From positions 1 to 53,053 of IMG/VR virus record IMGVR_UViG_3300006919_000073: a stretch of DNA of 53,053 nucleotides; one strand, given 5' to 3'. Within the stretch, counting starts at the first letter, position 1; every line of letters begins with the position of its first letter. A program made the position numbers and the translations under genes. Source of the DNA: a virus. The notes below the pieces were generated by a model. That model was given only the letters and a program-made list of their open reading frames with translations, was not told the DNA's origin and did no database searches. This document shows, piece by piece, positions 46,804 to 53,053 of the stretch.

Positions 46804-47600
46804 CGTCCTAAACGTTCTTGAGTATTATTCCCAATAAAGAAATCGGAGTGTGCATTCATTCTTGGGACCATGCGCACCCACATATTTTTGAAACTCTCCA
46901 TCTTGTCGATAGATGGGTAAGCGGCATCGTTCTGTGCTTTCACGCAGTACTGGCCCCACTTCTGATCGGCTATCCCCCAATTCAGAAACGGGTGCGTGTA
47001 CCCTCCCATCATCATCTGCCTTACGATGTACCATTCAAGCGCCTGTTTGTAGTAAATATTATCAGGCACCTTAGGATACCCATCATCACACATAGGATAC
47101 GCAGTAAAGTGAACCTTTACCGTACCCTTTTCAAAAGATGTTTGCAGATAGTCAGGGTTGATGACATAGTAGTCCCCGCCGTTATAACTCGCAGCTTTTA
47201 TAGACTGGCGCTGCTTGAATGTGTCGTTGCCGGTAGGATGTTCCCCTGCTTGCGTCTCAAAGACTTTTGCAGTTGTAACATCGCTCGTATTGTAAGGCTG
47301 GGGATTGGTAGTGCGTTTCGCATTAGGCAGGTCGTATGATGCCGTATCAGTTCCATAGGGAAGAGCACTACCCTCATACTCAACTTGGATAATGTCCACC
47401 AACTCACACGGCAACAAAGCCCGATGATCTGCCACGGTAAGTTCCATAGCCTTCTTCTCCAAACCGGTATGGTAACCAATGAATTCCAGCGCCTCACCAA
47501 TCCATTCAACGGCATCGTTAACCCACGTATCTGTGGTAGGCTTTAGATCACGAAAGACCTTCGCGATAACAGCTTTTGATGAGACGGTTTTGTAAATCAT
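46800..47600 (-). CDS. Tail tubular / ring protein (P22 gp4-like)
   Basis: A 266-aa protein. The N-terminal helices include TWVNDAVEWIGEALEFIGYHTG, the pattern of crAss-like ring or tail tubular proteins distantly related to P22 gp4 and T7 gp11, followed by LPCELVDIIQVEY. The later part has an aromatic beta-strand region (YVINPDYLQTSFEKGTVKVHFTAYP) and a helical C-terminus (YKQALEWYIVRQMMMGG). It probably forms a dodecameric ring below the portal. It overlaps both neighbours by 4 bases. Confidence 0.8.
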   Translation of the reverse strand: MIYKTVSSKAVIAKVFRDLKPTTDTWVNDAVEWIGEALEFIGYHTGLEKKAMELTVADHRALLPCELVDIIQVEYEGSALPYGTDTASYDLPNAKRTTNPQPYNTSDVTTAKVFETQAGEHPTGNDTFKQRQSIKAASYNGGDYYVINPDYLQTSFEKGTVKVHFTAYPMCDDGYPKVPDNIYYKQALEWYIVRQMMMGGYTHPFLNWGIADQKWGQYCVKAQNDAAYPSIDKMESFKNMWVRMVPRMNAHSDFFIGNNTQERLGR

Positions 47601-48055
47601 TGTTTGAAGTTCAAGTAGGCAAATTCATCCGTACGAAGTTTTTCTACGAGCTTTCGCTTATTGCCACGACTCCCTGCTGTAGGAGCAAACGTGTACACGC
47701 TTTTATTCTTGACCAAACACCGGTGCTTATCCCAGTTCCACCGATAGTAATAATCATCGGTGTAGTAAACGAGCTTCTTTATACCCTGTTTCTTCAGGCG
47801 GTTGGTCTCACCCCAGTCAATAGTAGGCTTGTTAAAGGTACGAGGTATCTTTTTAATTCTGATAGAACCAAGCCGTTGGCCCATATTGAATACTTGTCCC
47901 TCTAGTATTCTCTCACTTACCCTCTTATTGAATCGACTGATGATGTGCTTGTACAAAGCGTACGTTACCGGCGAATCCGGGTTTAGCTGCTTGTACCATT
48001 TATAGGAGTCCTTAGTGCTAAACTTACTCGCTGAGCTGTACTTCGTCGCTGTCAT
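47597..48055 (-). CDS. Conserved crAss-like tail-module protein
   Basis: A 152-aa basic protein with KIPRTFNKPTIDWGETNRLKKQG and VYYTDDYYYRWNWDKHRC, segments I recall from many Bacteroidota phage genomes next to the ring proteins; often these code for a protein of unknown virion role. The C-terminus is basic (SRGNKRKLVEKL). It overlaps the 216-aa gene by 32 bases and the ring gene by 4. Identification rests on pattern memory and gene order. Confidence 0.75.
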   Translation of the reverse strand: MTATKYSSASKFSTKDSYKWYKQLNPDSPVTYALYKHIISRFNKRVSERILEGQVFNMGQRLGSIRIKKIPRTFNKPTIDWGETNRLKKQGIKKLVYYTDDYYYRWNWDKHRCLVKNKSVYTFAPTAGSRGNKRKLVEKLRTDEFAYLNFKQ

Positions 48056-48674
48056 TCTGTCGATTCTCTAATTGCATCTCTGTTGCCAGAATGCTCTGTG
48101 TAATACGCTGCACCATATCCATTGAAATAGGATACTCCTTATCCTCACTAAACGCTGCTGTATTGTCGCAGCAGACGTGTCCTGCTAAGTCCTGCGGCTG
48201 CTCAAAGATGCCCTTTAGTAAAATCTTACTAGGACGTGCATTCAGGACATAGATTCGATCGTTGGCGTAGATGTACCGGGGCTGATTAGCTCCCCACTTC
48301 TGGTGCATTGCGTATTCCGCTTGCACACCAGTAGTACGCTGGTAAGGTTTTTTGCCATCTACTGTACCCACATAACCAAACTCGCTGCCATCATAAATGC
48401 GCACTGGTCGTGGGATGGTCTTCTTTGTGCGCCATACCTCACAACCGATATCCTCTACAGTGCAGCACTCCATAGCGTTAGCTGCCTCCATTTCTAAGCA
48501 GTCTAACTTCTGCACGAATTGACTAGGCAAACTATGATTACGCTTCTGGTCCTGGCGGATAAACTGCGCACGATAGTACCCCACCATAAACTTCAGCCGT
48601 TCAAGCAAAATGGTGTCATCAGCCTTCTCAACTTGAAGAGCAATGTTGTAGACGATTTCGTTTAGCGTTGCCAT
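48024..48674 (-). CDS. Head-tail adaptor / ring-type structural protein
   Basis: A 216-aa protein from the ATG at 48674; a longer frame from 48866 lies inside the holin-like gene and lacks sense. It begins MATLNEIVYNIALQV, then LERLKFMVGYYRAQFIRQDQKRN, a start highly characteristic of crAss-like phage tail-module proteins (MATLNEIVYNI...YYRAKLIRQD). The C-terminal half is beta-rich with Cys (CCTVEDIGCEVWRT) and may form the ring. It heads the ring-152-266-muzzle gene order. It overlaps the holin-like gene by 13 bases. Confidence 0.8.
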   Translation of the reverse strand: MATLNEIVYNIALQVEKADDTILLERLKFMVGYYRAQFIRQDQKRNHSLPSQFVQKLDCLEMEAANAMECCTVEDIGCEVWRTKKTIPRPVRIYDGSEFGYVGTVDGKKPYQRTTGVQAEYAMHQKWGANQPRYIYANDRIYVLNARPSKILLKGIFEQPQDLAGHVCCDNTAAFSEDKEYPISMDMVQRITQSILATEMQLENRQNDSDEVQLSE

Positions 48675-49111
48675 GGTAGCTGATTTTTGTCGACTGTCCG
48701 GACAACGAAGTATCCGCCAATCGTAGTGATCAATACAGTCTCGTACATCTTTACCCAGACCTCCCGAATGGTGTAGTCCATTGCTAGAGTATCGAGTAAG
48801 ATGAACCCAATAAGAAAGGCTACCAGTACTAACACGATAAGCGGCCTCACATTCCGAGCCAACCAACTCTTACTAGAGACATCAGCTTGCCAGCGCTGGG
48901 TAATATTGTTTTCCAGCGAGACGCGCTCCTCTTGTTCAAGACGATCGAATTCTAACTTTTGCTCAGGTGTGAGGCTGCTATCGTTACTAACCAAGTTCTT
49001 TACTACCCCCAAGAGTCCGGCATCTGGTAATGCATCGGCTACTACATCGAATACTCCGGGAGCTTTGTCCTTGAGCCACGACCCGAGCTTGGTGTCGCGG
49101 ACTTTATTCAT
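48662..49111 (-). CDS. Holin-like membrane protein
   Basis: A 149-aa protein. The first ~85 residues are soluble and charged (TPEQKLEFDRLEQEERVSLENNI). Then WLARNVRPLIVLVLVAFLIGFILL and YETVLITTIGGYFVV give two membrane helices, with a short third possible between them. SxxWLARNxRP before the first helix and GGYFVVR at the end match the 3-TM holin family found in tailed phages. Holins time lysis by making lesions in the inner membrane. Its partner endolysin may be the DUF5675-like gene upstream or the GH19 virion protein. Confidence 0.78.
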   Translation of the reverse strand: MNKVRDTKLGSWLKDKAPGVFDVVADALPDAGLLGVVKNLVSNDSSLTPEQKLEFDRLEQEERVSLENNITQRWQADVSSKSWLARNVRPLIVLVLVAFLIGFILLDTLAMDYTIREVWVKMYETVLITTIGGYFVVRTVDKNQLPWQR

Positions 49112-49266
49112 TAGAACTTAAATGTGAAGTTGAAGAAAGTAAAGCTGTACAGCTTAGAACTCAAGTCAACAATGAAGTCAAACACCGTAATGGTGCCGAG
49201 ACGAAGCTTGAAGATAAACTTATCTCCGTGCTTATTAGGGTTACCCCATCCATTCTGGAATTTCAT
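49111..49266 (-). CDS. 51-aa hypothetical microprotein
   Basis: Read by hand: the ATG complementary to 49264-49266 lies 26 bases inside the end of the DUF5675-like gene, and its TAA shares a base with the holin ATG (TAATG). The product alternates hydrophobic and polar residues (FIFKLRLGTITVFDFIVDL, then FTFFNFTFKF), indicating beta strands or a short membrane-seeking peptide. Coupling at both ends and filling of a 129-base gap support it. Function unknown; location suggests a lysis accessory. Confidence 0.6.
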   Translation of the reverse strand: MKFQNGWGNPNKHGDKFIFKLRLGTITVFDFIVDLSSKLYSFTFFNFTFKF

Positions 49267-49753
49267 CGAAGTCATGGATTTCAATTGTTACGGTACCTCC
49301 ATCCGCGAGATGGTTTGCTACAGGCGGGTACACATCAAAATACGCCTGGGTGCTATTATATAACTCAAACTCTCCGCCGCCTACCCGCTTAGGCCCATAG
49401 CCCAGCAGTAAACAACCGGAGGTGTGCTCGTCTGTATTGCCACAATGGATGAGGATGTACTCAAAGTTTGGCACATCCTGCAAGTGCAGCATTCCCTTAT
49501 GAATGTCTTTGAACCGGTGAGAGTACTTTGCATGGTACCCTCCTACTGTACGAAGCTTGATTTCGTAGGTACCAGCAGGGATGCGCGTTTCATGCATCAC
49601 CTTTTCCTCCCGGTACTCATCTTCTAATGTAAAGCAAAGATACTTTCTTTTGCCTTTGCCTTCGCCAGTACTCATAAAGAGTGTTCCCAGCGTACTGTCC
49701 CTGCCCGTACTTACACGGTACAGCTCAAGCTTCATGTGTTTAGGTTGTTTCAT
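49241..49753 (-). CDS. DUF5675-like protein, possible lysis enzyme
   Basis: A 170-aa protein with RIPAGTYEIKLR, GMLHLQDVPNFEYILIHCGNT and HTSGCLLLGYG. The IHxGN...T-x-GC spacing is the DUF5675 signature and recalls the HxG...SxGC catalytic motif of L,D-transpeptidase (YkuD) folds, so His and Cys could be catalytic. Family members sit in phage lysis regions but are not biochemically assigned. Here it lies between a 46-aa gene and a holin-like gene. It starts in an ATGA overlap. Confidence 0.82.
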   Translation of the reverse strand: MKQPKHMKLELYRVSTGRDSTLGTLFMSTGEGKGKRKYLCFTLEDEYREEKVMHETRIPAGTYEIKLRTVGGYHAKYSHRFKDIHKGMLHLQDVPNFEYILIHCGNTDEHTSGCLLLGYGPKRVGGGEFELYNSTQAYFDVYPPVANHLADGGTVTIEIHDFDEIPEWMG

Positions 49754-49890
49754 TGTGTGTGTGTTTTCTCATCGGCAAACCACATGTTGTTTATCAGGTC
49801 TACCAATTCGTTGATTTTCGCAATGCGTTGCGCAACAGTTGCATTCGATTGCAGCTTTTCAACTGGCCGGGGGTCTTGAATCTTTTCCAT
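49750..49890 (-). CDS. 46-aa hypothetical microprotein
   Basis: Read by hand: ATG complementary to 49888-49890 overlaps the tail-fibre stop by one base, and its TGA is in an ATGA overlap with the DUF5675-like gene. The product is a single amphipathic helix (VAQRIAKINELVDLINNMW) flanked by polar ends. Without it a 136-base gap would separate two coupled genes. No family recognised. Confidence 0.6.
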   Translation of the reverse strand: MEKIQDPRPVEKLQSNATVAQRIAKINELVDLINNMWFADEKTHTQ

Positions 49891-52800
49891 TAGTCAACTA
49901 AGAAGAATCTGAAACGTCCGTAAATACGCGTGGTTGTAGTAAGGGTACCGGTGCGATTCTCTAGCAAAGGCAAGATAAAACCCCCATTAATCGCACTCGT
50001 TGTAGTGAAACTGCCGTGGTGCACCACCGTTGAGGTGTTTGGATTTGCTGTTATGTCTGACACTCGGCCACGTAATGTCACAGTACGCTCGCTATCTGTA
50101 CTGCCAGAAGCACTTAATGAGCCACTCCAAATACTGATTCCCCAAGTACTATTGAGTGGCGCACTTTGAATACGGAAGTTATAGTCGCACCGAACTTTTT
50201 TGTCAGTGGTATGCACCGGGAATCCACACATCTGCAACTTGTAATTATCAATTGTAGATGTCGTAGAATTTATGGTTTGCCCAGAGCCATAAACACTCAA
50301 GCCTGTTTGAGACAATTCTGTAGAGTGCGAATAAAAGAACTCTCCATACGAAAGATTCATCGCCACTGTTTCGCCACTATCAGTGCTGCTCCACGTATAC
50401 AAGCCCCCCATGTCCGCTAACCAAGTTTCACTCGCACCACCGCCACTAACAGTAGTCCAGCTTAAAGCCTTAGAACCATCAGTTGTAAGTACCTGACCAT
50501 TTGTACCGTCAGCAGATGGCAAGGTCCAAAGGCAGTTTGCAGCAATACTACCAGGCGCCTTGAACCCTACATACTCGTCACCACTTGCAGCAGGGTACTC
50601 CTTAAGCCTAATCTCGCCTGATGTATAACCACTAGTATTTTGGAATACTACAGGCTTGCTGAACTTGAATACATCTTCAGAGTCATCCCATAAAAACAAT
50701 GAAACGTAAGTGGAATCATAAAGACCGAAGTCGTACCCGGCTACAGTAATCTTTCGACTAGCACTAAGCGTGAAGTCAGTATTGCCAATGTTCGTATTGG
50801 TGTCTGAGATAGTCGTAAATGCCAACGATCCAGAACCATTAGTAGTGAGGACTTGACCGTTACTACCATCAACTGAAGGAAGTGTGAAGGTCAGACTAGC
50901 ACTAAGCGAATCAGGAGCTTTAAGTGCAACAAAGTTTGAACCGTTACCCGCTACTTCTCTCAAAGCAAGAGTTGCTCCAGACTGACCGCTACCCGCACCT
51001 ATTGTCACATTTCCGTCATCAGCAATAACAAGCAATTCATGATTTTGCGTACTACTACTCCGGAAGGTCAATTCGTTCCCGTCAAGAGTGACTAGATGAT
51101 CCGCATCTAATGTCAAGTCCGCATTAGCGATGTTGGTGTTCGTATCGGATACAGCATTAACCCAGCTAAACGTCCCATCACCATCAGAGGCTAAGAGCTG
51201 TCCGCTAGTGCCGTTACCCGCAACGTTCAACTCAGACGCACCGATAGCGCTGGCATTGATGTGGATTGCATCCAGTGTATTGTGGGCAATCTTAGCACCT
51301 GTAATAGCATCGTCTGCTATACGTGCCATATTCAACGTACCGGTCAGTGAAGCAGCACTACCGTCAAAGGCGTCTGTAATACCGTACCCACTAATTGTGG
51401 TCGGCTTACCCGTCAGGTCACCAAAGGCTCCTGAAAACAATGTGGGCCTGTTGCTAAGGCTGTTGTAGTCACCGTCAAAGAGGGTTGGCAAGTTTGTAAG
51501 ACTATTGTAGTCTCCATCAAACAATGAAGGCTTGCCTGTTAAGTCTGCGTACGCGCCGCTAAAAAGGGCGGTATCTCCTTCAAGTGCCGTGCCTGCAGTA
51601 GTCCCAAACCCGGGGAATGTGACTTTTGCCGTATTAGCTGCAACGCTAGTATTATTGCTTACCTCGGTGTCAAAGTCTGTAATTGCTGACGCAGTGTGAG
51701 TGTGTGCCGATGGCGTAAACGTTGACGGAACGCCTGTTAATTGAGAATATGCAACACTCAGTGCAGCCTCATGTGCAGTAACATCTCCTTCAGTAACCGT
51801 GTAGCTTGTAATGTACCCCGCACCATTAGTCAACTCATTGTTGTTAGTTGGGATAGTAGGCTTACCGGTCAAGTCAGCATAAGCACCAGAGAACAAAGCC
51901 GTATCACCCTCAAGGGCAGTACCAGCAGTCGTACCGAATCCGGGAAAGGATGTTTTTGCACTATTCGCTGTTATAGCATTGGCCTGTGCGGTCGTAATTG
52001 TAGTAGTGTCTCCTGCTAAGGCCGTAGTACTTGTAGTTCCAAGCTGCAAAAGCTCCGTATCTCCTTCGAGCGCTGTACCCGCTGTTGTGCCAAAGCCTGG
52101 AAATGATGTCTTCGCTGTGTTTGCAGTAATGGCGTTAGCCTGTGCCGTGGTAATTGTTGTCGTATCACCTGCAAGCGCTGTAGTCGAAGTAGACCCTAAT
52201 TCCAGCGCATCTGTAATGCCGTAGCCTGCAATCGTGGTAGGAGTACCCGTGAGGCTACTAAATGCACCATCGAAAGAAGAAGCCGAGTTGGTAATTGTTA
52301 CGGTACCTCCTGCACTATAGGCTAAGGAGATACCGCTACCCCCGACGAGATTTAAGTCACCGCCAGAGCTAACAGTCGTTCGCTGGGTACCACCAGTCTT
52401 AAGATTCCAAGATCCATAGTTGTCGGCGTGCTGCAATACGCTGGAAGCACTAATACGAGCATTGGCAAATGTGCCGCTACTAATAGAGCTTGCTGACAAA
52501 TTACTTACCGAGGCATTGTTGAAGTTTACAAGATGCGGGCTATTGGTAGAGCTGAAAGATAAATTTCTAAGTACAGTATTACCGGTTACACTCAAAGTAC
52601 TGCCTAAGCTGACTGCCGTTGTCGCACCAAAAGTCGCTGTTGCTTTGACTGCACTACTTGAGCCGTCAATGCTCAAAGCGGTCACAGAACTTTCGCTACC
52701 ACTTGCTCCTGCTTGAACAGCAAACCTGTGACCGCCTGGGCTACTCTCAGTAGAAGCGTAGAAGGTGTTACCGGTAGTTCCCGTTTGCAGTTTATTCTCT

Positions 52801-53053
52801 GCCGGCTGTATACGCAGAAAGGAACTAGTCAAATCCTTACTGTCGTCCAAGAAAATACCACGGTCGTTAGTGGTACTCTTGAGAGCTTTAGACAGGCTTA
52901 AAACGTCCGATTCAATGGACGAGATATCTGATTGAATTGTACTGATATCAGACTCGACATCACTGATATCGCTCGCATTCGTTGCAATACGGGTATCAAT
53001 CAGAGTTGCTCCAAATAGCGTACCTCCATTCAAGACAGAAATTACAGCGTCCC
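49890..53053 (-). CDS. Tail fibre protein (5' end beyond the window)
   Basis: The frame stays open to the window edge; the TTG at 53033 is only an internal codon, so at least 1,054 residues are present and the N-terminus is missing. The visible start continues DAVISVLNGGTLFGATL, then a heptad region (SDISDVESDISTIQSDISSIESDV) typical of trimeric fibres. The middle holds beta-helix-like repeats: two 52-aa units with TTALAGDTTTITTAQAN and FPGFGTTAGTALEGDT, and several (F/Y)xxLTGxPT units with GYGITDA. Ser/Gly/Thr-rich beta strands fill the rest. The C-terminal ~180 residues (from about SETWLADMGG) look like a globular tip that could bind the host receptor. Confidence 0.85.
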   Translation of the reverse strand, partial: DAVISVLNGGTLFGATLIDTRIATNASDISDVESDISTIQSDISSIESDVLSLSKALKSTTNDRGIFLDDSKDLTSSFLRIQPAENKLQTGTTGNTFYASTESSPGGHRFAVQAGASGSESSVTALSIDGSSSAVKATATFGATTAVSLGSTLSVTGNTVLRNLSFSSTNSPHLVNFNNASVSNLSASSISSGTFANARISASSVLQHADNYGSWNLKTGGTQRTTVSSGGDLNLVGGSGISLAYSAGGTVTITNSASSFDGAFSSLTGTPTTIAGYGITDALELGSTSTTALAGDTTTITTAQANAITANTAKTSFPGFGTTAGTALEGDTELLQLGTTSTTALAGDTTTITTAQANAITANSAKTSFPGFGTTAGTALEGDTALFSGAYADLTGKPTIPTNNNELTNGAGYITSYTVTEGDVTAHEAALSVAYSQLTGVPSTFTPSAHTHTASAITDFDTEVSNNTSVAANTAKVTFPGFGTTAGTALEGDTALFSGAYADLTGKPSLFDGDYNSLTNLPTLFDGDYNSLSNRPTLFSGAFGDLTGKPTTISGYGITDAFDGSAASLTGTLNMARIADDAITGAKIAHNTLDAIHINASAIGASELNVAGNGTSGQLLASDGDGTFSWVNAVSDTNTNIANADLTLDADHLVTLDGNELTFRSSSTQNHELLVIADDGNVTIGAGSGQSGATLALREVAGNGSNFVALKAPDSLSASLTFTLPSVDGSNGQVLTTNGSGSLAFTTISDTNTNIGNTDFTLSASRKITVAGYDFGLYDSTYVSLFLWDDSEDVFKFSKPVVFQNTSGYTSGEIRLKEYPAASGDEYVGFKAPGSIAANCLWTLPSADGTNGQVLTTDGSKALSWTTVSGGGASETWLADMGGLYTWSSTDSGETVAMNLSYGEFFYSHSTELSQTGLSVYGSGQTINSTTSTIDNYKLQMCGFPVHTTDKKVRCDYNFRIQSAPLNSTWGISIWSGSLSASGSTDSERTVTLRGRVSDITANPNTSTVVHHGSFTTTSAINGGFILPLLENRTGTLTTTTRIYGRFRFFLVD
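51885..52196 (-). repeat. Two 156-base tail-fibre repeat units with diverged codons
   Basis: Unit 1 is 52041-52196 and unit 2 is 51885-52040, each encoding 52 residues beginning G(S/T)TSTTALAGDTTT. The proteins are nearly identical but most codons differ in the third base. A partial third copy (FPGFGTTAGTALEGDT) lies near 51570-51630. Confidence 0.85.

Noticed and set aside
48675-48866. Upstream extension of the 216-aa ring-type gene
   Set aside because: The extra 64 residues lie fully inside the holin-like gene and are not protein-like, while MATLNEIVYNI at 48674 is a typical start of this family.
1-53053. Signs of lysogeny, diversity-generating retroelement, CRISPR or insertion sequence
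   Set aside because: No integrase, repressor, reverse transcriptase, template/variable repeat pair, regularly spaced direct repeats or transposase motif was seen. The tail-fibre repeats are coding and are not adenine-mutated copies.

Overview
The window is one continuous piece of a lytic, tailed double-stranded DNA phage genome. The sequence points to a podovirus-like relative of the crAss-like phages (Crassvirales) infecting a member of the Bacteroidota. The reasons are: (i) a plus-strand replication block facing a minus-strand virion block; (ii) a giant virion-type protein (4,966 aa) with a DxDxD motif in the context seen in crAss-like virion RNA polymerases; (iii) a 216/152/266/1448-aa tail cassette whose order and motifs resemble the crAss-like ring and muzzle (tail-stabilisation) module; (iv) a secreted protein ending in the type B sorting domain of the type IX secretion system (T9SS), a system known only from Bacteroidota. 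The taxonomic call is recall-based inference, not a search result. No integrase, repressor, CRISPR array, reverse transcriptase or insertion sequence was seen.

Plus strand, 1-15129: a tightly overlapping early operon for DNA metabolism. It encodes a family A DNA polymerase, a DUF932-like protein, several small unknowns, an SF2 helicase, a winged-helix protein, a DnaB-type helicase, a Sak4-like recombinase, an SSB-like protein, a DnaG-type primase, RusA-like and NinB-like recombination proteins, a PD-(D/E)XK exonuclease and a uracil-DNA glycosylase. Set inside it is a two-gene cassette, an amidoligase followed by a class II glutamine amidotransferase fused to a gamma-glutamylcyclotransferase, which looks like a peptide or cell-wall modification pathway.

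Plus strand, 15137-17525: a tRNA-Leu(UAA), a possible Bacteroidota-type promoter, three very small genes and a phage-borne two-component system: membrane histidine kinase, stand-alone receiver and membrane-anchored coiled-coil protein, in overlapping frames. It ends exactly where the minus-strand block ends; the two stop codons abut with no spacer.

Minus strand, read from 53053 down to 17526: a repeat-rich tail fibre (5' end outside the window), a lysis-like group (46-aa gene, DUF5675-like protein, 51-aa gene, holin-like protein), the tail ring and muzzle genes, five small basic or membrane proteins, a 43-aa acidic protein, four putative internal or cargo proteins (one with a GH19-type lysozyme domain), and the giant protein. 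The giant carries a membrane-active N-terminal region, an RNA-polymerase-like core, an HExxH metallopeptidase and a repeated PxGMSPAE linker motif. The block ends with the T9SS-type secreted protein, a lipoprotein, a 52-aa single EF-hand microprotein and a 78-aa unknown.

Genes are packed almost without gaps. The largest gene-free stretches are about 60 bases (18208-18270 and 42397-42456), so no stretch over 300 bases lacks a gene. Five real-looking genes (36, 43, 46, 51 and 52 aa) were found by hand reading because they join their neighbours through ATGA or TAATG overlaps.
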